DNA of 64,000 nt from assembly GCF_046271865.1 (NCBI RefSeq), contig NZ_CP176580.1, positions 3,658,001 to 3,722,000 on the forward strand, given 5' to 3'. How positions within the stretch are numbered: the stretch's first letter is position 1; each line of letters opens with the position of its first letter. This document shows, piece by piece, positions 53,902-62,680 of this stretch. Made by a program: the position numbers and the translations under genes. The DNA comes from Nitrincola salilacus. GTDB lineage: Bacteria > Pseudomonadota > Gammaproteobacteria > Pseudomonadales > Balneatricaceae. The notes beneath the pieces are model-generated. The model was not told the DNA's origin, did no database searches, and was given only the letters and a program-made list of their open reading frames with translations.

Positions 53902-54162
53902 ATGCAGGAAAAAGAGATCAGGCTTCTTTTTAAAGCAGGCGTATTTGAATCCTGTCAGGCAATACCTATCGCCATGTCACGTGGATGGACCTTGAAATTC
54001 ATCACACGTAATCAGGAGGAGGTAACGCTGAACCTGCAACGCTCACAGACTGAACGAGAGTTCAAAAGCCTGGATGGCGCCGCGGCAGTTGCACGCAGAG
54101 TGGGGTTTGACTGGCTGAATGTTCAGATTGGTGAACTGAAGTGGCGTGAAAAAGTAGCGTGA
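53902..54162 (+). CDS. Small basic protein, function unknown
   Basis: 86 residues from the ATG at 53902, with AAGGAAAG upstream. An in-frame ATG at 53875 is upstream of any ribosome site and very near the predicted transcript start, so unlikely. The pattern EIRLLFKAGVFESCQAIPIAMSRGWTLKF, then FKSLDGAAAVARRVGFDWLNVQIG, resembles short proteins sometimes called ParC/RepB-like. I hold that family loosely. It sits alone behind an AT-rich region and a strong promoter. Confidence 0.55.
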   Translation: MQEKEIRLLFKAGVFESCQAIPIAMSRGWTLKFITRNQEEVTLNLQRSQTEREFKSLDGAAAVARRVGFDWLNVQIGELKWREKVA

Positions 54163-54246
54163 AAAAAATAGTGTGAGAAATTACCTGACACCCGTTGCGA
54201 GTGCCAGGAATACCGAGATGTCATGACAAGAGTGGCTGCGCCTCAA

Positions 54247-54894
54247 TCAAGGCTGTAGACGAGTCAACACCCAGTTACCCTGCTGATCCAGGGCATAGAC
54301 AAAGCGATCATGCAGACGATTTTCACGCCCTTGCCAGAACTCGAAACGCTGAGGGTGTAACAAGTAACCGCCCCAGGACGCCGGGCAGGTCACAGCAGCA
54401 TCACCCACCTGCTCCTGCAAACGCTTCACTGCGTCTTCCAGCACCTCGCGGGAGGCAACCGGAGCGCTCTGACTGGACACAGCAGCACTCAGTTGACTGC
54501 CCAGTGGCCGCTCACTGAAGTAGGCTTGAGCCTCATCATGATTCAAGCGTGAAACACTACCACGCACCCTTACCTGCCGCTCCAACCCCTTCCAGTAGAA
54601 AAGAAGCTCTGCTTGTGGATTGCTCAGCAGATGCTGCCCTTTTTCACTTTCATAGTTGGTGAACCAAGCAAACCCCTGCGCATCAAAACGCTTAAGCAAC
54701 ACGATACGCACAGCTGGCATCCCCTCACTGTCGGCCGTGGCCAGCGCCATGGAGGTCGCATCATCCGGGTGAGCAAGGCGAGCAGCCTCAAGCCATTGAG
54801 CGAACTGAGCCGTCGGATCTGCCAGCAGATCTCTGCGGTGTAAGCCCTCGGCGACATACTCTCGCCTCAGAGTACTGATATCCTGGTCTTTCAT
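54247..54894 (-). CDS. pdxH: Pyridoxamine/pyridoxine 5'-phosphate oxidase PdxH
   Basis: 215 residues. FMN enzyme completing pyridoxal phosphate synthesis, the cofactor of SufS and IscS among others. Recognised by LRREYVAEGLHRRDL, DPTAQFAQWLEAARLA, VRIVLLKRFDAQGFAWFTNYESEKG, LLFYWKGLERQVRVRG and the C-terminal WGGYLLHPQRFEFWQGRENRLHDR. Confidence 0.96.
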   Translation of the reverse strand: MKDQDISTLRREYVAEGLHRRDLLADPTAQFAQWLEAARLAHPDDATSMALATADSEGMPAVRIVLLKRFDAQGFAWFTNYESEKGQHLLSNPQAELLFYWKGLERQVRVRGSVSRLNHDEAQAYFSERPLGSQLSAAVSSQSAPVASREVLEDAVKRLQEQVGDAAVTCPASWGGYLLHPQRFEFWQGRENRLHDRFVYALDQQGNWVLTRLQP

Positions 54895-55033
54895 TCCTAG
54901 ATCTCCGATTTCAAGTCGGTCATACTATAAACGAATTTACTTTTTCTGCAGTGCCTCAGATCAATATCTGTTGCGCTAGGCTGCCATCAGGGATGATTAC
55001 GATCGCTCAACCTCTTTATCAACGGAGCAGCAG

Positions 55034-55825
55034 ATGATGCGCACTCTGCGTCTGTTTATTTTTTTATCAATGCTGATTAATCCTGTGATGTCGACTGCTG
55101 TAGAGTCTTCGATCACTATCAGTGTTGGCGAATGGCCTCCCTTTCTGTCCGAAGATCAGATGCACAAGGGATTCATTGCGCATCTGATATCCGATATTTT
55201 TGCAGCTGAAGATATCGAGGTAACCTTTGAATTTCTTCCCTGGGGTCGGGCCTACACAGATGCGGCTGACGGCTACTTTGCTGCGACAGCTATCTGGATG
55301 CACCAGACCGATCGTGAGGCAGATTTTCATTACAGTGACCCGGTTCTGGAGGAGCAGTTCGTTTTTTTTCATCTGGCCGAACGGCCATTGGAGTGGGATA
55401 GTGTAGAGGATTTGCGCGGCATGAACCTGGGAGGCGGCATCGGTTACAGCTACGGCCCGGATTTTGACAAGGCACTGCAATCCGAGCTGTTCACACTGGA
55501 ACGTGTTGCTTCAACGCAACAGAATTTCCTGCGACTGCTGGCTGGCTATATTGACGCATTTCCGGAAGAGCGCAGTGTCGGGTATTACACACTGCAGCAT
55601 AGCCTGCCTCAGGTAGACGCCTCCTTTTTTACCCATCACCCTCTACCACTGCTGAATAATAACAGTTTTCTGCTCTTCCCCAGATCTCTGGACAGCAGCA
55701 GTGAGTTGATGGCACGATTTAATAAACGTCTGCAGATCTTTCGCGATACCGGGCTTTACCAGCAGTATTTCAACGATTTTGATGCAGGACTCTATGCTCT
55801 GCCAGATACTGCCAATGATTCCTGA
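55034..55825 (+). CDS. Periplasmic solute-binding protein (family 3)
   Basis: 263 residues. A signal peptide (about 1-22) precedes a type II periplasmic binding fold: ITISVGEWPPFLSEDQMHKGFIAHLISDIF, then FEFLPWGRAYTDAADG, and the C-terminal IFRDTGLYQQYFNDF. CGGAG precedes the ATG. The usual permease genes are absent; it overlaps a PqiA-type gene by about 30 bases instead. Ligand unknown. Confidence 0.88.
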   Translation: MMRTLRLFIFLSMLINPVMSTAVESSITISVGEWPPFLSEDQMHKGFIAHLISDIFAAEDIEVTFEFLPWGRAYTDAADGYFAATAIWMHQTDREADFHYSDPVLEEQFVFFHLAERPLEWDSVEDLRGMNLGGGIGYSYGPDFDKALQSELFTLERVASTQQNFLRLLAGYIDAFPEERSVGYYTLQHSLPQVDASFFTHHPLPLLNNNSFLLFPRSLDSSSELMARFNKRLQIFRDTGLYQQYFNDFDAGLYALPDTANDS

Positions 55826-56471
55826 ACAAGCCGAACTGATCGCCTGTCACGAGTGTGACCTGCTGCTGCAACGACCCATCATTCTGGATAGTCAGGCGGC
55901 ACGATGTCCACGTTGCGGTTCCACACTCATTTCCGCCAGACACAACAGTATCGAGCGCAGCCTGGCACTCTCCAGTGCTGGCCTGATTCTGATTCTGCCG
56001 GCTGTCTCTTATCCCCTGCTGACACTTGAACTGATGGGCAATGCTCAAAGTCAGACCATCTTCACCAGCGCCATGGCACTGTTCAATGATGGTCTGTGGT
56101 TTCTGGCTCTGCTGGTATTGCTGTTTGCCATGATCGTGCCTGCCTGCAAGCTGTTGCTACTCTTCTGGGTCAGTCTGGCACTGCATTTATCCATAAAACT
56201 GCCGGGCCTGCCCTTCGCCATGCGCAGCTATCAACATCTGGATGAGTGGGGCATGCTGGAGGTCTATATGCTCGGTACTCTGGTATCGATCATCAAACTC
56301 AGCTCCATGGCTACTCTGTTGCCAGGAGTCGGCCTTATCTGCCTCGCTGGGCTGATTGTCGTGACCACACTGAGTTCATCGATGCTTGATCGTGACCTGT
56401 TCTGGCATCAGATAGGCCAGCTCAGAAGTAAGCTCAGAAACAAAAAGTCAGGCAAGCATGAACATGGATAA
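55794..56471 (+). CDS. PqiA-type membrane protein, first half
   Basis: 225 residues from an ATG at 55794 with AGGA upstream; ATGs at 55782 and 55815 are alternatives. An N-terminal zinc ribbon (LIACHECDLLLQRPI ... CPRCGSTL) and four membrane segments match one of the two PqiA domains. In E. coli PqiA and LetA (YebS) two such domains are fused in one chain of about 420 residues. It overlaps both neighbours. Confidence 0.9.
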   Translation: MLCQILPMIPEQAELIACHECDLLLQRPIILDSQAARCPRCGSTLISARHNSIERSLALSSAGLILILPAVSYPLLTLELMGNAQSQTIFTSAMALFNDGLWFLALLVLLFAMIVPACKLLLLFWVSLALHLSIKLPGLPFAMRSYQHLDEWGMLEVYMLGTLVSIIKLSSMATLLPGVGLICLAGLIVVTTLSSSMLDRDLFWHQIGQLRSKLRNKKSGKHEHG

Positions 56472-57126
56472 CAGTACTGCACGCTACAGAAGTGCGATTG
56501 ATGCAGGGTTGCTCACCTGCCATGACTGTCATGCGCTCTGGCCCCTGACGATGGAGAGTGAGCACTGCAGGCGCTGTGGTGCAGAGCTTCATGTTCGCAA
56601 ACCTAATGCCATGATCCGCACCTGGGCGCTGATTCTGACCGCAACCTTCCTGCTATTACCGGCGAACCTGCTGCCCATCATGCTGATCACCAGCCTTGGC
56701 CATCAGCAACCGGCCACCATCATCGGCGGCGTAATTGAACTCGGCAGCCATGGTATGTATGGCATTGCATTCATTGTTCTGGCTGCCAGTGTACTGATCC
56801 CGCTGGGAAAGCTGCTGGGATTGCTGATCATGCTTGCCGCTCTGCAACTGGGGTGGACCACCAATATGCAGCAGAAGATGGCGATGTTTCGTCTTGTTCA
56901 CTGGATCGGCCGCTGGTCGATGCTGGATATTTTTGTTGTCGCCGTTCTGGTCGCACTGGTACAACTGGGCAATATCGCCCAGATCAGCGGACAACCGGGA
57001 GCAACCGCTTTTGCTGGTGTAGTGATCTGCACCATGCTGGCCGCCAACAGTTTTGATACACGTCTCATCTGGGACCGACATATGACACAGGATACGCATA
57101 CTGATGAGCAACGAGCCGATACCTGA
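56458..57126 (+). CDS. PqiA-type membrane protein, second half
   Basis: 222 residues. A second zinc ribbon (LLTCHDCHALWPL ... CRRCGAELH), then four membrane segments with AMIRTWALILTATFLLLPANLLPIMLI. It overlaps the previous gene by 14 bases and the MCE gene by 23. With its partner it probably forms the inner-membrane part of an MCE lipid-transfer machine. Confidence 0.9.
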   Translation: MNMDNSTARYRSAIDAGLLTCHDCHALWPLTMESEHCRRCGAELHVRKPNAMIRTWALILTATFLLLPANLLPIMLITSLGHQQPATIIGGVIELGSHGMYGIAFIVLAASVLIPLGKLLGLLIMLAALQLGWTTNMQQKMAMFRLVHWIGRWSMLDIFVVAVLVALVQLGNIAQISGQPGATAFAGVVICTMLAANSFDTRLIWDRHMTQDTHTDEQRADT

Positions 57127-59335
57127 GCGCGCGATTATCCGCCAACACAAGGGGCCCTCTGTCGTATGGCTGCTGCCACTGCTGGCCGCGCTGATTGCTG
57201 GATGGCTGGGATACAAGAGCTACACCGAAGCCGGCATCATGATCGAGGTGGTGTTCAACTCGGCCGAGGGGCTGGAGGCTGGTAAAACCCGGGTGCTGTA
57301 CAAAGGTCTGCCCGCCGGTGAAGTCCGCTCCATGCATCTGAATCAAGATATGCGCACCATCACCGCTCGGATCGAAATGCATGCCAGCGCTGAGCCGGTG
57401 CTGACAGATGATGCGCTGTTCTGGCTGGTCAAACCCGAGGTATCCCTGTCCGGCGTCAGTGGCCTTGAAACGCTGCTCTCGGGCTACTATATCGGCGTCA
57501 GACCCGGTACCGGAGCACCGGCACGCCAGTTTACCGCCACACCGGATGCACCCATCGCAGAACATGATGAAGAGGGGCTTTATATCTCCCTCTATGCTGA
57601 GTCCGCCCGCTCACTCAGCCGTGGTTCTCCGGTTTATTTCCGTGATATGGAGATTGGCAGAGTGCTCGACTATCGGCTGACTGACGATTATCAGCAGGTC
57701 ATCGTTGATCTCTACATCGACCCGAATTACAGCCATTTGATTCGCAAGCACTCACGCTTCTGGAATGCCAGTGGCATAGAGATCAGTGCCAATCTGCCGG
57801 ACCTGACGCTGCGTATGGGCTCACTGGCCTCGATCCTGGCCGGTGGTATTCAGGTACATACACCCGATAACGGCGATGTGCCATCAGCTGAGCAAGGTGA
57901 TCAGTTTCTGTTGTATCCAAGCTACGAAGCTGCCGAGGATGGCATCCAGGTGTATGTTGAATTCCCGGGCACCACTTATCTCAGGGAAGGTACTGAAGTG
58001 TTCAGTCGTGGCGTACAGATAGGTCGCGTTACCGGAACCCGTATCAGCGATGATCTGCAAAATCTGCAAGCACGCCTGCTGATTGATCCCCGTGCCCGCG
58101 GACTGCTCAGAGAAGGTAGCCGTTTCTGGATCAATCGAGCCGATCTGTTCAACGAACAACCCAATCTGCAGAACCTGCTGCGCGGCCAGCATGTTGAGCT
58201 GATACCGGGAACCGGTGGCGAGCGTTTTCGCTTTCGTGCCGTTGAAACACCCGCCATTCTTCCGGCCAGTTTCACGGGTCTGGCAATTCAACTGCGGGCA
58301 GATTCTCTCGGGTCTATCCGACGCGGCAGCCCGATACTCTATCGCGAAATGGCCGTTGGTGAAGTGCTTGGTCACGAGTTGAGTGACGCAGGCGATCAGG
58401 TGATTATTCACGCCATGATTCGTCAACGCTATCAGCATCTGGTGCGGGAGGGCTCACGCTTCTGGAACGCCAGCGGCATCCGCTCTCGCTTTGATCTGCA
58501 ACAGGGGCTGCAGATAGAGACTGCCAGCCTTGCTGCCATCGCTGCAGGCGGCATCGCTTTTGCCTCCGACACAAATGCAGCTCCGGCAAGTGCTGGAGTA
58601 CCCTTCACTCTCTACCCTGATGAGCGTTCCAGTCAAGAAAGTTACTTATCCATTCAGATAGAGTTCCCGCCCGGCCCCTCGTTGCAAGCTGGCAGTCAGA
58701 TACGTTTTCGCGACCAGGTGGTGGGCCTGATCGACAATCTGAAGGTGCTCGACAGTACCGGACGACTGATGGCCCAGGCAATACTCTATCAGGAGGGGCA
58801 TTTTCTGGCCCGCAGTGGCACCACTTTCTGGGTAGTGGAGCCTCAGATCCGCCTCACCGGAATCGAACATGCCGAAGGACTGCTCACCGGTAACCATGTC
58901 GCTGTCGAGCCAGGCAGAGGTGAGGAAACGACTCGTTTTGTCGCACTTGATGAACCGCCAGCCTGGCGCCCAAGACCCGGGCTAAATCTGGTCCTCACCT
59001 CACCAACACTTGAATCGCTCGTTATCGGCAGCAATGTGTTTCACCGTGGCGTGGCCGTCGGCCAGATTACCGGGTTCCAACTCAGTCAGGATGCCAGTCG
59101 TGTCGAAATCTACGCCAATATCCGACCTCGCTATGAGCAACTGATCAATCAGAGCAGTGTTTTTCGTAATATCGGCGGGCTCAGAGCCAGCGCCGGATTA
59201 TTCAAAGGTGTTGATATCAGTGCACAAAGTCTGGAAACGATCCTCGCAGGTGGCATAGAATTCACCACCCCCGGCGCAGCTGAGCCAGTAAGCGATGGCT
59301 CACATTTTCAGTTGCTTCAGGCCGACAACCGCTGA
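57104..59335 (+). CDS. MCE-domain lipid-transport protein (six MCE domains), PqiB/LetB type
   Basis: 743 residues. After a short cytoplasmic part and one membrane segment (VVWLLPLLAALIAGWLGYKSY) come six MCE domains starting near residues 44, 157, 279, 390, 513 and 625. Each has a line such as ISLYAESARSLSRGSPVYFRDMEIGRV. Stacked MCE rings form tunnels that carry lipids between membranes. E. coli PqiB has three and LetB has seven, so six is intermediate. It is coupled by overlap to two PqiA genes. Confidence 0.92.
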   Translation: MSNEPIPERAIIRQHKGPSVVWLLPLLAALIAGWLGYKSYTEAGIMIEVVFNSAEGLEAGKTRVLYKGLPAGEVRSMHLNQDMRTITARIEMHASAEPVLTDDALFWLVKPEVSLSGVSGLETLLSGYYIGVRPGTGAPARQFTATPDAPIAEHDEEGLYISLYAESARSLSRGSPVYFRDMEIGRVLDYRLTDDYQQVIVDLYIDPNYSHLIRKHSRFWNASGIEISANLPDLTLRMGSLASILAGGIQVHTPDNGDVPSAEQGDQFLLYPSYEAAEDGIQVYVEFPGTTYLREGTEVFSRGVQIGRVTGTRISDDLQNLQARLLIDPRARGLLREGSRFWINRADLFNEQPNLQNLLRGQHVELIPGTGGERFRFRAVETPAILPASFTGLAIQLRADSLGSIRRGSPILYREMAVGEVLGHELSDAGDQVIIHAMIRQRYQHLVREGSRFWNASGIRSRFDLQQGLQIETASLAAIAAGGIAFASDTNAAPASAGVPFTLYPDERSSQESYLSIQIEFPPGPSLQAGSQIRFRDQVVGLIDNLKVLDSTGRLMAQAILYQEGHFLARSGTTFWVVEPQIRLTGIEHAEGLLTGNHVAVEPGRGEETTRFVALDEPPAWRPRPGLNLVLTSPTLESLVIGSNVFHRGVAVGQITGFQLSQDASRVEIYANIRPRYEQLINQSSVFRNIGGLRASAGLFKGVDISAQSLETILAGGIEFTTPGAAEPVSDGSHFQLLQADNR

Positions 59336-59357
59336 CAGGAAAGGACAAACACAAGGG

Positions 59358-60071
59358 ATGAAGGTGATTAAAAAAAGCTATAGAAAGTTCAAATACACAC
59401 TGTACTGCCTGATCCTGATGCTGTTATCGGGTTGTGCCACACCCGGAGATCGTCCTTTCAATATCAAGAGTATTGCCAAGACCGATATCGACATGGTGAC
59501 AGATGCGCATGTCGAAGTGATAACCGAACTGGTCAGAGAGCTGACGGTCAAGCTCTATCTGCGCAACCCTCGCGAAATGGCAAAGGGACCACCCGGAATG
59601 ACATTGGATCGCCGACTGGACCTTCTATTCAGCCCACCTCGTCTGATCACCCATGCCGAGCTGAACAACCGGTATGGAGTCGATGCGATACCACTGGCGT
59701 TTGATCCCGAGTTTCAGGGGGACCGAGTATTTGCACTGATGGTGGGAATCAGCGGTATGCTGCATGCCTCTTACAGCTACAAGGATACCTTTTACATGCT
59801 GGACGAGCTCAACCAGCAGAAGCTTTACAATAGTGCGCGCAATATTGAAGTGGTCGTATGGCAGCTCAGCAACCGCCGCCAAAGCAATGGCGAGCTTTAT
59901 TTTCTGACCAACGGTCTGGATGAGTACGCACAGAACCTCAGCTTTGAGAGGCTGTTCGGCAAATTGATCGCCCATCAGGATATGATGGCACGCATCATTG
60001 CAGATAAAACCAATCGAAGTATCAACAAAGTGGTGCACAGCGTAGCATCATTTACACTGTTTCCAATCTGA
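59358..60071 (+). CDS. Predicted lipoprotein downstream of the MCE gene
   Basis: 237 residues from the ATG at 59358. Basic N-terminus, then a lipobox LLSGC (near Cys26). The body (DAHVEVITELVRELTVKLYLRNPREMAKG, VFALMVGISGMLHASYSYKDTFYMLDELN, KLIAHQDMMARIIADKTNRSINKVV) is not PqiC (DUF330) by eye and I know no function. Its place after the MCE gene suggests an envelope partner. It ends 8 bases from a convergent kinase gene. Confidence 0.75.
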   Translation: MKVIKKSYRKFKYTLYCLILMLLSGCATPGDRPFNIKSIAKTDIDMVTDAHVEVITELVRELTVKLYLRNPREMAKGPPGMTLDRRLDLLFSPPRLITHAELNNRYGVDAIPLAFDPEFQGDRVFALMVGISGMLHASYSYKDTFYMLDELNQQKLYNSARNIEVVVWQLSNRRQSNGELYFLTNGLDEYAQNLSFERLFGKLIAHQDMMARIIADKTNRSINKVVHSVASFTLFPI

Positions 60072-60079
60072 CGTCAGAA

Positions 60080-61075
60080 TCATGAGCCATGCCGGTTAAC
60101 CAGGATATCGCTGATCTTGTGATTCTGATTCAGTCGGAGCGTGACATCGGCACGGACGGGCATCTCTGCCAGCATGGCGCAGGTGAGCCGTTCATAATGC
60201 TGAATAAAACGCTCAATCTGCGATTCATTCATGATTTTCAGATGATCCGCCGGTAGCTGTGTGTCATGAATATAACGCATCCGCTCTGCCAGCTTTTTCT
60301 CTTGCTGCGAACGCCACTCATAGACGGCCTGCATGCTGGGCACCTGCAGCATCAACAATAGATCGACCTTAGAAAACAGCTCGGCATAGGCACTCTTGAG
60401 CTGATCATTGACATAACGCCGCCAACTGCCATCTGCATCCTCCTCCTGCTCCAGCGCGTTGATCGGGCTCTGCAGCTCAGCATCGCTCTGCGGTCTGGCC
60501 CCCATGCACCAACCCTCAAACAGAATCACGTCAGCTGGCCCCACCCACTCCTGCCATACGGAGGTAGGACAACGATCATCAATCGATTTATCGAACACTG
60601 GGATCTTGGTGACCCGATCAGGCTCTGCCGACATCAGAGACGCCAGAATCTCCATACCGAGTGCCACATCATGGGTACCTGGCACGCCACGTGTGTAGAG
60701 TAATGGATGAACCTGTCGGGACAACACCTCACGCTCTGCACGGGTTTTGTAGAGGTCATCGATCGAAAAGCTCACGACTCTGAGGCCAAATCCTTCACCC
60801 AGCGTTACCTCCAGCAGATTAGACAGGGTCGATTTACCGGCACCCTGAGCACCATTGATGCCGACCACCAAAGGCCCGCCCTTGTGGCGTTGAATCGACG
60901 TGATCCAACCTCCCAGAGGCACATAGATCTCTTCGATCATCTCCTTTAGGCCAATATCCACCCGCAGTGTCTCCAGTGTCGAGGCAAAGGCAGATTCAAC
61001 TGCGCGAACCGCCTGCTGCAACTCCTGCTGACTGAGCGCAAAACTCCGTCTTGGCCAGTGTGCCAGTACACTCAT
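60080..61075 (-). CDS. P-loop kinase (glycerate 3-kinase/YggC/Tda10 family)
   Basis: 331 residues from the ATG at 61075, with AGGTT upstream. Walker A is VVGINGAQGAGKSTLSNLLE, followed by SFSIDDLYKTRAEREVLSRQVHPLLYTRGVPGTHDV and DVILFEGWCMGARPQ. This is the pattern of plant glycerate 3-kinase and its bacterial relatives. The substrate is not certain. The frame runs upstream to 61216, into the fumC start, but has no family residues there. Confidence 0.88.
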   Translation of the reverse strand: MSVLAHWPRRSFALSQQELQQAVRAVESAFASTLETLRVDIGLKEMIEEIYVPLGGWITSIQRHKGGPLVVGINGAQGAGKSTLSNLLEVTLGEGFGLRVVSFSIDDLYKTRAEREVLSRQVHPLLYTRGVPGTHDVALGMEILASLMSAEPDRVTKIPVFDKSIDDRCPTSVWQEWVGPADVILFEGWCMGARPQSDAELQSPINALEQEEDADGSWRRYVNDQLKSAYAELFSKVDLLLMLQVPSMQAVYEWRSQQEKKLAERMRYIHDTQLPADHLKIMNESQIERFIQHYERLTCAMLAEMPVRADVTLRLNQNHKISDILVNRHGS

Positions 61076-61184
61076 GCAATAACCTCTGTCACTGTCGTTG
61101 CCCGCCATTATGCCTTGTTTACAGTAAGTTGGTAATTCCAGCCATCGGATCCATACTTGAATCAGGCCAACAACAGGAGGAACC

Positions 61185-62558
61185 ATGATCAGACAACGCA
61201 CAGAACATGACAGCATGGGAGAGGTGCAGGTACCGGATCATGCCCTTTATGGCGCTCAGACTCAGCGCGCTGTGGATAACTTTCAGATCAGCGGCCTGAG
61301 CCTCCCTGCCTCTTTCATCGCAGCCGTTGCCCAGATCAAGGCCGCAGCCGCCCTGACCAACGCTGAACTGGAGCTGCTCGAACCAGAAGTGGCTGAAGCG
61401 ATCATCGCTGCCTGTGATCAGATCATTGCCGGTGAAGCGGCAGATCAGTTCCCGGTTGATCTGTTCCAGACTGGTTCAGGCACAAGCACCAACATGAACA
61501 TGAATGAGGTGATCAGCGGGCTGATCTGGCGCGATCGTCAACTCAAGGTGCACCCCAATGATCAGGTGAACATGAGCCAGAGCTCCAATGATGTCATTCC
61601 CACCGCGATTCATCTGAGTGCTTTGCAGGCGCTGGAACACACACTGCTTCCCGCGCTGAACCATCTGATGGAGGTACTGGAACAAAAGTCGGATAGCCTC
61701 AGTGGTATTGTCAAAACCGGGCGCACTCATCTGATGGATGCGGTGCCGATCAGCCTGAGCCAGGAGGTGTCTGCCTGGGCTGCACAGATTCATGATTGCA
61801 TCAATCGTCTGCAGCAGGTCAAACCACGCCTGTCACTTCTGGCCCAGGGGGGGACCGCCGTGGGGACAGGTTTGAATGCACCTGAAGGCTTTCCACACCT
61901 GTTTGCTCATCATCTGCGCGAACGGACCGGACTCAAAGTACAGACAGCCAATAACCGCTTTATCCTGTTGTCGAGCCAGGATACAGCGCTGGAATTGTCC
62001 GGTCAGTTGAAGGTCTGTGCCACATCGCTGATGAAGATCGCCAATGATCTGCGCTGGATGAACTCGGGGCCACTGGCGGGTCTGGGCGAGATCGCCCTGC
62101 CAGCCCTGCAGCCCGGCTCCTCCATCATGCCGGGAAAGGTCAATCCGGTTATCTCTGAATCAGTGATGATGGTGGGCGCCCAGGTGATGGGAAACGACAC
62201 CACAATCATGATCTGCGCCCAGCATGGCAACTTTCAGCTAAATACGATGCTGCCTCTGATCGCCTATAACTTGTTGCAAAGCGAAATGTTGCTGGCCAAC
62301 GCCGCCATGACACTGGCTGACAAGGCAATCACAGGCTTCGCCGTGAATCAGGCGCGAATTGAGGAGGTACTGGCCAAAAATCCGATTCTGGTAACGGCAC
62401 TCAACTCTCTTATCGGCTATGAAAAAGCCGCAGCCGTGGCCAAAAGCGCCTATCAGCAGGGGCGACCGATTATCGATGTTGCGGCAGAAGAAACCGATAT
62501 CAGCCGCGCCAGACTGGAGAAGCTGCTTGATCCGATGCGCCTGACCGGTCAGGAATGA
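61185..62558 (+). CDS. fumC: Fumarate hydratase class II FumC
   Basis: 457 residues. Interconverts fumarate and malate without an Fe-S cluster. Signatures: TGSGTSTNMNMNEVISGL, KVHPNDQVNMSQSSNDVIPTAIH and GSSIMPGKVNPV. A perfect AGGAGG precedes the ATG. Lacking a cluster, it is the stress-tolerant form of fumarase. Confidence 0.96.
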   Translation: MIRQRTEHDSMGEVQVPDHALYGAQTQRAVDNFQISGLSLPASFIAAVAQIKAAAALTNAELELLEPEVAEAIIAACDQIIAGEAADQFPVDLFQTGSGTSTNMNMNEVISGLIWRDRQLKVHPNDQVNMSQSSNDVIPTAIHLSALQALEHTLLPALNHLMEVLEQKSDSLSGIVKTGRTHLMDAVPISLSQEVSAWAAQIHDCINRLQQVKPRLSLLAQGGTAVGTGLNAPEGFPHLFAHHLRERTGLKVQTANNRFILLSSQDTALELSGQLKVCATSLMKIANDLRWMNSGPLAGLGEIALPALQPGSSIMPGKVNPVISESVMMVGAQVMGNDTTIMICAQHGNFQLNTMLPLIAYNLLQSEMLLANAAMTLADKAITGFAVNQARIEEVLAKNPILVTALNSLIGYEKAAAVAKSAYQQGRPIIDVAAEETDISRARLEKLLDPMRLTGQE

Positions 62559-62610
62559 CGGCCAGGAAGTCACAATCCAGGAGGGTCGGTCAAATTGTTG
62601 GCGGCGTGAA

Positions 62611-62639
62611 TTGGCCAGAAGAGCGCCATCCGGTATACT
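62611..62639 (+). promoter_or_regulatory. Promoter of dapC
   Basis: TTGGCC (62611-62616) and TATACT (62634-62639) with a 17-base spacer. The predicted start near 62646 leaves a 35-base leader and supports the downstream ATG at 62681 as the true start of dapC. Confidence 0.55.
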
Positions 62640-62680
62640 TTCTGGCCCGACTTTTCAGCAGCCGCCAGAGTGATGATTGC

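Noticed and set aside
54184..54208. Hairpin between the 86-aa gene and pdxH
   Set aside because: An internal mismatch and no U-run make it too weak to call a terminator.
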